Source of the DNA: an uncultured Eubacteriales bacterium
GTDB taxonomy: Bacteria > Bacillota > Clostridia > Christensenellales > Christensenellaceae
Assembly: GCA_905193725.1 (NCBI GenBank)
Contig: CAJJPW010000147.1
Span: 1 to 5,694 of the forward strand
Direction of reading: 5' to 3'
Length of the DNA stretch: 5,694 nucleotides
How positions within the stretch are numbered: position 1 is the stretch's first letter; each line of letters begins with the position of its first letter. Under the pieces are notes generated by a model. It was given only the letters and a program-made list of their open reading frames with translations. It was not told where the DNA came from and searched no databases. The position numbers were made by a program, and so were the translations under genes. Of this stretch, positions 1-5,323 are shown one piece after another.

Positions 1-75
1 TGAATGAGTATTTTTATGGCATATCTGGTTAAAAAATCTATTCCATTGGATTCACATGGTAAAGAATACATTGCC

Positions 76-108
76 GTAAAAGTAAAAACAGAGCCAAAGT
101 CGGCTCTG
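76..108 (-). terminator. Intrinsic terminator of the lipoprotein gene
   Basis: Read on the minus strand, a 7-bp stem (CAGAGCC / GGCTCTG, arms 102-108 and 89-95) with a 6-nt loop is followed at once by TTTTTACTTTT. This is a textbook rho-independent terminator about 26 nt past the lipoprotein stop codon. On the plus strand the same hairpin lacks a T run, so it acts mainly leftward. Confidence 0.85.
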
Positions 109-134
109 CTGTGGTTTGCGTTATCACTTGCCGC

Positions 135-830
135 TTAAACACTAGTGGCCAATTGAAGAGAAAGCATGAATTCTGAAAAATGGTCTAGATAGGATTCATC
201 GGAGCCGAATTCCGCATATAAGCCTATGTTATAGAAGTGAGAATCGGTATGAAAAGCGAAGTAAGCGACGTTTTCGTAATCGACGCCATCATAATCTGTG
301 CCACTAAAAGAACAGTAATACGCATCTACACCGGGAATGATCTCTACAATTTCTTCTTCATAATAGTAGATATCCCTATAGGATTCGAGAAATACATCCA
401 CCGAGACATCATCCACCATCTGCAATGAGGCCTCATCGTGCTCCCCTGGGTCTAACAGAGCATCATGGGGTGAGGAACAAACCTGCATAATCACACCACT
501 GACAGGAGCATATGTGAAGATGGATAAATCCTCTTCGATACTTACCGCCGGCTCTATGATACTGCTATAGACAAAGGAGAGTTCATCTAAGGTATATCTT
601 TGATTCTCAAAGGACGCTGGAGGAATGGTAGGCGCGGGATCCCATACTGGCGTGGGCGTTGGGGTAGGTGTAGGCGCTGGTGTGGGCGTTGGGGTAGTGT
701 TGGGCTCCCAAGAGGGCTGTGCGCTTTGCATCGGCCCCAAAAAACGCCCAGGCATGGGGATAAGTGTGCTACAGCCTGATAGTACCAGCACAAATAGCAA
801 AATGAAAACCGATATGAAAACCTTCTTCAT
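135..830 (-). CDS. Secreted lipoprotein with Thr/Pro-rich linker, function unknown
   Basis: This encodes a 231-aa protein, probably lipid-anchored on the outer face of the cell membrane. Residues 1-19 form a lipoprotein signal peptide (MKK, a hydrophobic core, then L17-S18-G19) before the lipobox cysteine C20. Residues 44-61 are a (Thr-Pro)n linker that spaces the anchor from a globular domain at about 75-231. That domain is acidic and rich in Tyr and Phe, and alternates beta-like stretches with a C-terminal helix-like segment. The pattern recalls small PsbP/Mog1-like lipoprotein domains, but this is only an impression and no family is claimed. The start at 830 is preferred to the ATG at 842: AAAGGA lies 11 nt before 830 but abuts 842, and MKK is a typical signal-peptide start. 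The gene appears monocistronic, with a terminator right after it. No function can be given. Confidence 0.78.
   Translation of the reverse strand: MKKVFISVFILLFVLVLSGCSTLIPMPGRFLGPMQSAQPSWEPNTTPTPTPAPTPTPTPTPVWDPAPTIPPASFENQRYTLDELSFVYSSIIEPAVSIEEDLSIFTYAPVSGVIMQVCSSPHDALLDPGEHDEASLQMVDDVSVDVFLESYRDIYYYEEEIVEIIPGVDAYYCSFSGTDYDGVDYENVAYFAFHTDSHFYNIGLYAEFGSDESYLDHFSEFMLSLQLATSV
652..697. repeat. Low-complexity repeat encoding the Thr/Pro linker
   Basis: A GT/GGGC-rich tract on the plus strand contains the 16-bp unit GTGGGCGTTGGGGTAG twice (652-667 and 682-697, period 30), with degenerate 6-bp Thr-Pro codon pairs between. It encodes the linker of the lipoprotein. Such tracts change length easily by slippage, and a change in multiples of 3 would keep the frame. 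Confidence 0.7.
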
Positions 831-906
831 AAAATATACCATCCTTTTACTTGGTGCATGACAAGACTCCTGGCAAATCCTTACGCAAGCTGTGCTGGCA
901 ATGGCT

Positions 907-933
907 GTCCATGGACTACTCAGGTCTATAGAC
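907..933. promoter_or_regulatory. Pair of related palindromes, possible operator
   Basis: Two perfect 10-bp palindromes of the form GTCYATRGAC lie in tandem: GTCCATGGAC (907-916) and GTCTATAGAC (924-933), with centres 17 bp apart. On the minus strand both are preceded by TA, giving two near-identical 12-mers. They lie about 75-105 bp upstream of the lipoprotein start, where an operator would be plausible. No convincing promoter was found beside them, so the regulatory role is inference. Confidence 0.3.
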
Positions 934-934
934 T

Positions 935-1135
935 ATGCATGTGCAATCGGATAAACGCCACCGGTTGCAGATCCTTTCCGATCATACCCAAAAGCTGCTG
1001 ATGTATCTCCATCATAAGCATGATAATCTATCTATACATAATAATAGGGTAATATTGGAAATAAAGCAAGAGAAAAGTGAAAAAGCTCTTCTACTGGCGT
1101 GGAAAAAGAAGCTGGGGGAAGCAGTAAAAAAATAA
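935..1135 (+). CDS. Doubtful small basic protein, 66 aa
   Basis: This is an open frame for a 66-aa basic protein with no recognised family. The C-terminal half (about residues 40-66) is rich in Lys, Glu, Leu and Ala with one Trp, and could form an amphipathic helix. The N-terminal half is rich in His. Points in favour are a protein-like composition, convergence with the CarD-like gene, and a stop codon that sits inside a 28-bp palindrome that could end transcripts. Points against are a poor ribosome binding site (only CAGG about 11 nt upstream), an in-frame stop directly before the ATG, and no promoter seen. A second ATG at 1001 also lacks a binding site. It could be a small gene, the tail of a decayed gene, or chance. 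Confidence 0.3.
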   Translation: MHVQSDKRHRLQILSDHTQKLLMYLHHKHDNLSIHNNRVILEIKQEKSEKALLLAWKKKLGEAVKK

Positions 1136-1159
1136 CAGTACTAAATTTAGTACTGTTAT
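1126..1159 (-). terminator. 28-bp perfect palindrome with U tract, likely bidirectional terminator
   Basis: Positions 1132-1159 are a perfect palindrome with 14-bp arms (left arm ATAACAGTACTAAA). On the minus strand the stem runs into seven Ts (1126-1132), giving an intrinsic terminator. On the plus strand it is followed by a weaker CTACTTTTAC. It lies between the convergent CarD-like gene and the doubtful small ORF, and overlaps the stop codon of the latter. A protein-binding site is the alternative reading. Confidence 0.65.
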
Positions 1160-1183
1160 CTACTTTTACAACTTTAAACTAAA

Positions 1184-1216
1184 AACGAATATTCCTAGCG
1201 ATTCTGCGCCAGGAAT
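1184..1216 (-). terminator. Hairpin with short U tract, probable secondary terminator
   Basis: On the minus strand ATTCCTGGCG (1216-1207) pairs with CGCTAGGAAT (1200-1191) across the 6-nt loop CAGAAT. This gives 10 bp including one G-U pair. On the plus strand that position would be an A-C mismatch, so the structure favours a minus-strand RNA. TTTTT follows after a 5-nt gap. It may be a backup terminator for the CarD-like transcript or part of a short RNA. Confidence 0.45.
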
Positions 1217-1264
1217 TCAGTCCATCTATTTATTTGGAGATCACGATAGCGTATTGGCGTCCTC

Positions 1265-1308
1265 AAATAAAAAAGACCCCCTATTGAGAGGAGGAGAACA
1301 GGGACTCT
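1265..1308 (-). terminator. Intrinsic terminator of the CarD-like gene
   Basis: On the minus strand AGAGTCCCT (1308-1300) pairs with AGGGGGTCT (1282-1274), with one G-G mismatch, and TTTTTT follows directly. It begins 18 nt after the CarD-like stop codon and is the expected end of that transcript. Confidence 0.8.
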
Positions 1309-1326
1309 TGCGAGGAAGGTACGCTG

Positions 1327-1866
1327 CTAGTGGAGCAAGGCACTTTCCCTCTCGGCAGGCTGTTTCTGATGGATATGGTCGATGATAAATGGCAAAACCT
1401 TTTCCTGCTGAATGTCCAACACATAGGCAAATTCCTCATATAACATGCTCTCTGCCTCTTTCATGATTTTTTGATCTGCCGTATGAAACTTTCTGCCATG
1501 TTCCTGCTGGTATTTCTCGTGGGAATACAGGGCTTTTATCATGCGAATGATCTGCATTCTATCTCCCGAGCGGAGAATCTTTTCATAGGTTTTCTGCCGC
1601 TTGGCATCATCTGCAATCCAAAGCGCATCCAGCTCAGGCATAGAGTGAATGATCTGGAGCACTTCATCCCTGGTAAGCACTGGCCGCATTTTGTCTGTCA
1701 GTGTCTGGTTTCCCACAGGAATAAAAATAGTGGCAGACTCATGGTACACAGGTTTGAGGACGTAATATAGCCCTGTGGTATCCTGAGTAAAGCGTTTGGT
1801 GACAATTTCTACAATTTTACAAACTCCATCTGTCCCGTACAAAACGGTATCGCTCACTTGGTACAT
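1327..1866 (-). CDS. CarD_CdnL_TRCF-family transcription regulator
   Basis: This encodes a 179-aa protein of the CarD/CdnL family. In characterised members the N-terminal Tudor-like domain, related to the RNA-polymerase-interaction domain of Mfd (TRCF), binds the polymerase beta subunit, and a helical C-terminal domain contacts promoter DNA. Visible here are the N-terminal MYQVSDTVLYGTDGVCKI, a beta-rich stretch to about residue 55 with YYVLKPVY and TIFIPVGN, and a helical part at about 65-165 with DDAKRQKTYEKIL and the GDRMQIIRMIKALY-type segment typical of Firmicute members. Length is in the family range. The start at 1866 is chosen because AGGAAG lies 7 nt upstream and MYQV is the usual family N-terminus; a frame open to 1956 adds 30 residues without family character. 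It has its own promoter and terminator, so it is probably monocistronic. Its targets cannot be predicted from the sequence. Confidence 0.92.
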   Translation of the reverse strand: MYQVSDTVLYGTDGVCKIVEIVTKRFTQDTTGLYYVLKPVYHESATIFIPVGNQTLTDKMRPVLTRDEVLQIIHSMPELDALWIADDAKRQKTYEKILRSGDRMQIIRMIKALYSHEKYQQEHGRKFHTADQKIMKEAESMLYEEFAYVLDIQQEKVLPFIIDHIHQKQPAERESALLH

Positions 1867-1933
1867 GCTATCTCTTCCTTTCCACCAACTGCGGCACAAC
1901 CTTGGCCGCAATAGCAATCTATATTTCAGCTGC

Positions 1934-1984
1934 AAAAAAATACAGTGTTGCTGCAACTGGACTTACGCTTTGCAAAGCAAACTG
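1934..1984 (-). promoter_or_regulatory. Possible attenuator hairpin in the CarD-like gene leader
   Basis: Within the predicted 5' leader, CAGTTTGC (1984-1977) can pair with GCAACACTG (1951-1943), 8 bp with one bulged C, followed by TATTTTTTT (1942-1934). This resembles a terminator placed before the gene. Competing pairings exist: the 12-bp palindrome GCTTTGCAAAGC (1967-1978) and the small hairpin GTTGCAGCAAC. Such exclusive structures are typical of attenuation, but the signal controlling it, if any, is unknown. A further 5-bp stem (1891-1895 with 1905-1909) lies just upstream of the ribosome binding site. Confidence 0.35.
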
Positions 1985-2006
1985 CACGTTGTATCCTATA
2001 TATATT

Positions 2007-2036
2007 ATTATACCATAAAGTGGGAAACATTTTCAA
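2007..2036 (-). promoter_or_regulatory. Sigma-A-type promoter of the CarD-like gene
   Basis: On the minus strand TTGAAA (2036-2031) is separated by 18 nt from TATAAT (2012-2007). The -10 box is extended by an upstream TGG (TGnTATAAT). Transcription should begin near 2000, giving a leader of about 135 nt before the ATG at 1866. Confidence 0.75.
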
Positions 2037-2084
2037 AGGGGAATACGATTTTTATGCAAAATTTCGCAATGAGGAAGATAGAAA

Positions 2085-2124
2085 GGCAGCGTGTCCCCAG
2101 GTAATAGAAGGAGTACACGCTGCC
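2085..2124 (-). terminator. Terminator-like hairpin after argH
   Basis: A perfect 10-bp inverted repeat (GGCAGCGTGT, 2085-2094; ACACGCTGCC, 2115-2124) encloses a 20-nt loop in which CTCC/GGGG can extend the stem on the minus strand. It starts 18 nt after the argH stop. The following TTTCTATCTT is only moderately U-rich, so it is a strong hairpin with a modest tail. The plus strand has no T run. Confidence 0.7.
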
Positions 2125-2142
2125 TAACTATATGAAACTAGA

Positions 2143-3519
2143 TTACAAAGTGCTTAAAAACTCCTGTGCCTTTTGGATGTGCTGGCTGACCATCTGGGGA
2201 GCTGGCCCGCCGGGAATGCACCGAGCATTGACGCAAGTGGTCAGACTCACTGCATCGTATACATCCGGCTCAAAGATATCACTGTATCCTTGCAACTCTT
2301 CTATGGACAGGTCAGAAATGGCCTTACCCTGCTGCTCCAAATCCAGCACAATTTTTCCCACAATGCCGTGAGCGTCTCGGAAGGAGAGGCCTTTTTTCAC
2401 CAGATAATCCGCCAGGTCGGTGGCGTTGGTAAAGCCGTTTAACGCGCTGCTGAAAAGCTTATCCTTGTGGAAGGTGGCGGTCTTTAACATCTGAGCGGCA
2501 ACAGTGAGGCAGGCGATGAGGGTATCTGCCGCGTCAAATACGCACTCTTTATCCTCCTGCATATCCTTATTATATGCCAGAGGAAGGCTCTTGAGCACGG
2601 TGAGCAGGGTGATGAGAGAACCATATACCCGGCCTGTTTTGCCCCGAATCAGCTCAGCCATGTCCGGATTTTTCTTCTGGGGCATGATGGACGAACCGGT
2701 GGAAAACTGGTCGCTAAAGGTCATATAGGAAAACTCGGTGGAAGACCAGAGCACCAGCTCTTCGCACAGCCGGGATAGATGCATCATGGCGATGGAAGCG
2801 TCGCTCAAATACTCCAGCAGAAAATCCCTGTCCGAAACCCCATCCAAACTGTTGGCAGTGATGTGGGCAAACCCCAGCTGCTGCGCCACTAGCTCCCGGT
2901 CTAGGGGATAGGTGGTGCTGCACAAAGCGCCAGAGCCCAGAGGCATGTAATCCGTCCGCTCCTGACACTGCAAAAACCGCTGTGCATCCCGCTGAAACAT
3001 CTCATAATAGGCCATCATGTAGTGGGCGAGAGTAGTGGGCTGCGCCTTTTGCAGGTGGGTATACGCGCTCATCACCGTGTGGAGATTTTGCCCGGCAATG
3101 CTCACCAGCGCCTCCATCACGCCTTTTAGTGCAGCCACGGTTTTCTTTATGGTGTCCTTCATGTACATGCGAATATCCAGCGCCACTTGGTCGTTCCGGC
3201 TTCTACCGGTGTGGAGCTTTTTACCCACGTCGCCGATTCGCTCGATGAGGATCCGCTCGATGTTCATGTGAATGTCCTCATCGTGCACCGAAAACTCCAC
3301 CTTGCCCGCTTCGATATCCGCTAGGATCTCTTGGAGCCCCTGAACGATGGCCTCTGCATCGGCAGGGTCGATGATGTGCTGCACCCCCAGCATGGTAGCA
3401 TGGGCGATGGAGCCTAAAATGTCCTGCCGGTACATGCGGCTGTCGAAGGAAATAGACGAGTGAAAGCTCTCCGCATAGCTGTCAGTATTCTGCTGAAAAC
3501 GTCCGCCCCATAACTTCAT
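2143..3519 (-). CDS. argH: Argininosuccinate lyase
   Basis: This 458-aa cytosolic enzyme cleaves argininosuccinate to arginine and fumarate, the final step of arginine synthesis. It belongs to the fumarase/aspartase superfamily, whose members are homotetramers with shared active sites. Clear marks are N-terminal MKLWGGRF, HTGRSRNDQ at 103-111, THLQKAQP at 154-161 with the conserved His155, and the family signature GSSIMPQKKNP at 275-285, which carries the flexible-loop serines (S276, S277) and K282. GGPAP lies near the C-terminus (437-441). Length is normal and nothing is missing. The start at 3519 is preferred to the upstream in-frame ATG at 3558: MKLWGGRF is the family N-terminus and AAGGCGG (one mismatch to the ideal site) lies upstream, inside the end of argG. 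A single base separates the argG stop from this ATG, so translation is probably coupled. Confidence 0.98.
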   Translation of the reverse strand: MKLWGGRFQQNTDSYAESFHSSISFDSRMYRQDILGSIAHATMLGVQHIIDPADAEAIVQGLQEILADIEAGKVEFSVHDEDIHMNIERILIERIGDVGKKLHTGRSRNDQVALDIRMYMKDTIKKTVAALKGVMEALVSIAGQNLHTVMSAYTHLQKAQPTTLAHYMMAYYEMFQRDAQRFLQCQERTDYMPLGSGALCSTTYPLDRELVAQQLGFAHITANSLDGVSDRDFLLEYLSDASIAMMHLSRLCEELVLWSSTEFSYMTFSDQFSTGSSIMPQKKNPDMAELIRGKTGRVYGSLITLLTVLKSLPLAYNKDMQEDKECVFDAADTLIACLTVAAQMLKTATFHKDKLFSSALNGFTNATDLADYLVKKGLSFRDAHGIVGKIVLDLEQQGKAISDLSIEELQGYSDIFEPDVYDAVSLTTCVNARCIPGGPAPQMVSQHIQKAQEFLSTL

Positions 3520-3520
3520 G

Positions 3521-4729
3521 CTATTTTCCCGCCTTTTTGAGCATATTGGCACGGACAACCAGGGGCAGGCCCACTAGGTTGATGAATCCAGCCGAGTCTT
3601 TTTGATCGTAAACTTGGTCTTCGCCAAAAGTAGCATACTCTTCCGAATAGAGGGAATAGGGGGATTTGACGCCTACCGCTACGGCATTGCCTTTGTATAA
3701 CTTCATCCGCACGGTGCCGGTTACCAGCTTTTGGGTCTCGTCCACAAAGGCGCTGAGAGCCTCGCGCAGTGGGGTATACCACATGCCGTTGTACACCAGT
3801 TCTGCAAATTTGATGGCGACCGTCTCCTTATAGTGAGCGGTGTCTTTATCCAGTGTGATCATCTCCAGAGCGTCATGTGCCTCGTACAAGATGGTGCCGC
3901 CAGGGGTCTCGTACACACCACGGGATTTCATGCCAACCATCCGGTTTTCCACCATGTCGGCAATGCCCACGCCGTTAGCAGCGCCGTATTCATTGAGCTT
4001 GGTGAGCAGCTCTACCGGGCCCATTTTCTGCCCGTCGATGGATACTGGCACGCCCTGTTCAAAGCCGATTTCAAAGTAGAAGGGCTTATCCGGTGCCTTT
4101 TCCGGGGTGGTACAGATGAGGCAAAGATCGTCTTTGGGCTCGTTCCATGGGTCTTCCAAATCGCAACCTTCATGGCTCAGGTGCCAGATGTTTCTGTCCA
4201 TGGAATAGGGGCTGTCTTTTTTGATGGAGATGGGGATGTTGTGCGCCTCGGCGTACTCGATCTCCTCTTCCCGAGATTTGATATCCCAAATACGCCAGGG
4301 AGCGATGATCTTTAGCTCAGGTGCCAGGGCCTTGATGGTCAGCTCAAAACGCACTTGGTCGTTGCCCTTGCCAGTACAGCCGTGGCAAATGGCGTCTGCC
4401 CCCTCTGCTTTGGCGATTTCCACCAAACGCTTGGCGATCACCGGACGGGCAAATGAGGTGCCCAGCAGGTATTTCTTTTCGTAAACCGCGCCAGCCTTTA
4501 ACGTCTCAAAGATGAAGTCCGTTACAAACTCCTCTGTTAAATCCTCAATATACGCCTTGCATGCGCCGGAGTTCAGAGCCTTTTGCTCCAGGCCTTCTGT
4601 CTCCTTGCCTTGGCCCACGTTGCCACAGGCGGCAACCACTTCACAGCCGTATGTCTCTTTGAGCCAGGGGATGATGATGGATGTATCCAGTCCACCAGAG
4701 TATGCCAGTACCACTTTGTTCAGTTTCAT
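3521..4729 (-). CDS. argG: Argininosuccinate synthase
   Basis: This 402-aa cytosolic enzyme condenses citrulline and aspartate with ATP, giving argininosuccinate, AMP and pyrophosphate. The N-terminal nucleotide-binding domain carries the N-type ATP-pyrophosphatase loop AYSGGLDTS (residues 9-17). The family motif [14 protein letters not shown] (116-129) contributes to citrulline, aspartate and ATP binding. [14 protein letters not shown] (175-188) and the [12 protein letters not shown] region (270-281) are also typical, followed by the C-terminal oligomerisation part. Length matches the usual bacterial type of about 400 aa. The start at 4729 has an excellent ribosome site, GGAGGT, 8 nt upstream. 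It is the first gene of an argG-argH operon driven by an ArgR-type promoter. No carbamoylation or ornithine genes lie in the window, so earlier steps must be encoded elsewhere or citrulline obtained by another route. Confidence 0.98.
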   Translation of the reverse strand: MKLNKVVLAYSGGLDTSIIIPWLKETYGCEVVAACGNVGQGKETEGLEQKALNSGACKAYIEDLTEEFVTDFIFETLKAGAVYEKKYLLGTSFARPVIAKRLVEIAKAEGADAICHGCTGKGNDQVRFELTIKALAPELKIIAPWRIWDIKSREEEIEYAEAHNIPISIKKDSPYSMDRNIWHLSHEGCDLEDPWNEPKDDLCLICTTPEKAPDKPFYFEIGFEQGVPVSIDGQKMGPVELLTKLNEYGAANGVGIADMVENRMVGMKSRGVYETPGGTILYEAHDALEMITLDKDTAHYKETVAIKFAELVYNGMWYTPLREALSAFVDETQKLVTGTVRMKLYKGNAVAVGVKSPYSLYSEEYATFGEDQVYDQKDSAGFINLVGLPLVVRANMLKKAGK

Positions 4730-4766
4730 ATATCATTACCTCCAAAAAATAGAACTTCAAATTCAA

Positions 4767-4784
4767 CAGTTATAATTATACATT
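4767..4784. promoter_or_regulatory. Second, weaker ARG box over the argG -10
   Basis: This 18-bp site is centred on the 10-bp palindrome TATAATTATA (4771-4780), which includes the argG -10 hexamer. Its right half (ATACA) matches the ARG box and its left half is imperfect. The centre is 20 bp from the strong box, which leaves 2 bp between the sites. This fits the paired-box spacing (2-3 bp gap) known for ArgR operators. Confidence 0.55.
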
Positions 4785-4803
4785 AAATTGCATAAATATG
4801 CAA
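4775..4803 (-). promoter_or_regulatory. argGH promoter
   Basis: On the minus strand TTGCAT (4803-4798) and a perfect TATAAT (4780-4775) are 17 nt apart. Transcription should begin near 4768, leaving a leader of about 40 nt with no room for a riboswitch or T-box. Both hexamers fall within ARG boxes, so ArgR binding would block polymerase. Confidence 0.75.
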
Positions 4804-4804
4804 T
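4787..4804. promoter_or_regulatory. Strong ARG box (ArgR operator) at argGH promoter
   Basis: ATTGCATAAATATGCAAT is an 18-bp inverted repeat, symmetric except for the central pair. It fits the ARG box pattern TGnATwwwwATnCA at every defined position. It covers the -35 hexamer and most of the spacer. An extra half-site, TTGCATA, lies at 4811-4817. ArgR with bound arginine is expected to repress here; this is inferred from the site, as argR is not in the window. Confidence 0.75.
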
Positions 4805-4934
4805 AACTTTTTGCATATTTTTTAAAAATCCTTTTGATGATGGAAAAAAATCCTCTGAATTTGACATACAGGGAAAAAGAATCGCCTCTCATGATACACG
4901 GGTACCTTCCAGTACAGAAGTTCCAAGAATCCAT

Positions 4935-4968
4935 TTGACAAGTAGAGCGAAAAACAATAAAGTATAAT
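4935..4968 (+). promoter_or_regulatory. Candidate rightward promoter toward ruvC
   Basis: A perfect TTGACA (4935-4940) and a perfect TATAAT (4963-4968) occur together, but 22 nt apart, which is too far for one normal sigma-A promoter. With the usual 17-nt spacing the -10 would be TAAAGT (4958-4963), a 4/6 match. One of these combinations probably starts a transcript near 4970-4975 that leads into ruvC through a leader of about 350 nt. Confidence 0.5.
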
Positions 4969-4975
4969 ATGGAAA

Positions 4976-5238
4976 GAAGTTGCGATAGACCATCGAATGG
5001 TTAACTTCCTGCGGCTGAAAGCAAAGAAGGGGTTGGAAGGCTGTATAAAAATCGCGCCAGACGGCCCTTAGAGAGTCGAAAGGCATGCGCTCCTTTTGTG
5101 GATGCCCAGTGAGGAAAAAGTGGCAATCCTCTATGTGAGGCAAGAAAAAGCCGCGGAAAAAATTAGGATGGGCCCATGGAAGGCCTGGCGATGGACAGCA
5201 GACGGAAGGAGAAGAAAGGGATAAAGTCCCTTGTAGGG
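4976..5238 (+). other. Hairpin-rich, gene-poor leader upstream of ruvC
   Basis: No convincing gene is seen between argG and ruvC. The plus strand from 4976 is purine-rich and has several local stems. GAAGTT/AACTTC (4976-4981 with 5003-5008) holds an inner ACCAT/ATGGT hairpin. GGCTGT/ACGGCC pairs 5039-5044 with 5061-5066. An 8-bp stem lies at 5082-5106 with one G-G mismatch. GAGGA/TCCTC pairs 5111-5115 with 5127-5131. Two mutually exclusive 4-bp stems share CCC at 5228-5230. No T run follows any of them. Known signatures of tmRNA, SRP RNA, RNase P RNA and T-box were looked for and not found; a 6S-like rod was not evident. It may be an untranslated leader, an unrecognised RNA, or decayed DNA. 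Confidence 0.3.
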
Positions 5239-5242
5239 GAGG

Positions 5243-5271
5243 CAGACAGCCCTAGAGCTGGACACTAATAT
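5243..5271 (+). promoter_or_regulatory. Weak candidate proximal promoter for ruvC
   Basis: CAGACA (5243-5248, 4/6 match to TTGACA) and TAATAT (5266-5271) are 17 nt apart. This would give a much shorter ruvC leader of about 45 nt than the upstream candidate. The match is modest and could be chance. Confidence 0.25.
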
Positions 5272-5323
5272 ATGAAGAAAAAGAAGGATGGAAAGAGAAA
5301 AGGATGAAGCGGGAGGAAGGCAT

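Noticed and set aside
4..138. Rightward 44-codon ORF starting MSIFMAYLVKK
   Set aside because: It runs through the minus-strand terminator at 76-108, ends overlapping the lipoprotein stop codon, and its upstream ribosome site is outside the window. A stop codon (TGA at 1-3) directly precedes it. It cannot be supported as a gene.
1867..1956. 30-residue N-terminal extension of the CarD-like protein
   Set aside because: It has no family character and lies across the leader hairpins and T run; the start at 1866 has a good ribosome site and the family N-terminus.
3731..4315. Rightward 194-codon open frame inside argG
   Set aside because: It is the antisense shadow of the strongly conserved argG coding frame; no ribosome site or family motif supports it.
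4861..4866. Another perfect TTGACA on the plus strand
   Set aside because: No acceptable -10 hexamer lies 16-19 nt downstream.
4889..5143. Leftward 84-codon ORF with a hydrophobic stretch, upstream of argG
   Set aside because: It starts with TTG behind a pyrimidine-rich sequence with no ribosome site, and the region is purine-rich on the other strand. The hydrophobicity follows from pyrimidine-rich codons.
5102..5224. Rightward 40-codon ORF starting MPSEEKVAILYV upstream of ruvC
   Set aside because: The composition is protein-like at first, but there is no ribosome site, the start lies in a hairpin, and the end is low-complexity Arg/Lys. It is not listed as a gene, though a homology search would settle it.
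4981..5270. 6S RNA, RNase P RNA, SRP RNA, tmRNA or T-box in the ruvC leader
   Set aside because: The conserved words of RNase P, SRP, tmRNA and T-box RNAs were not found, and there is no long rod closed by pairing of both ends as in 6S RNA. There is also no terminator at the 3' side.
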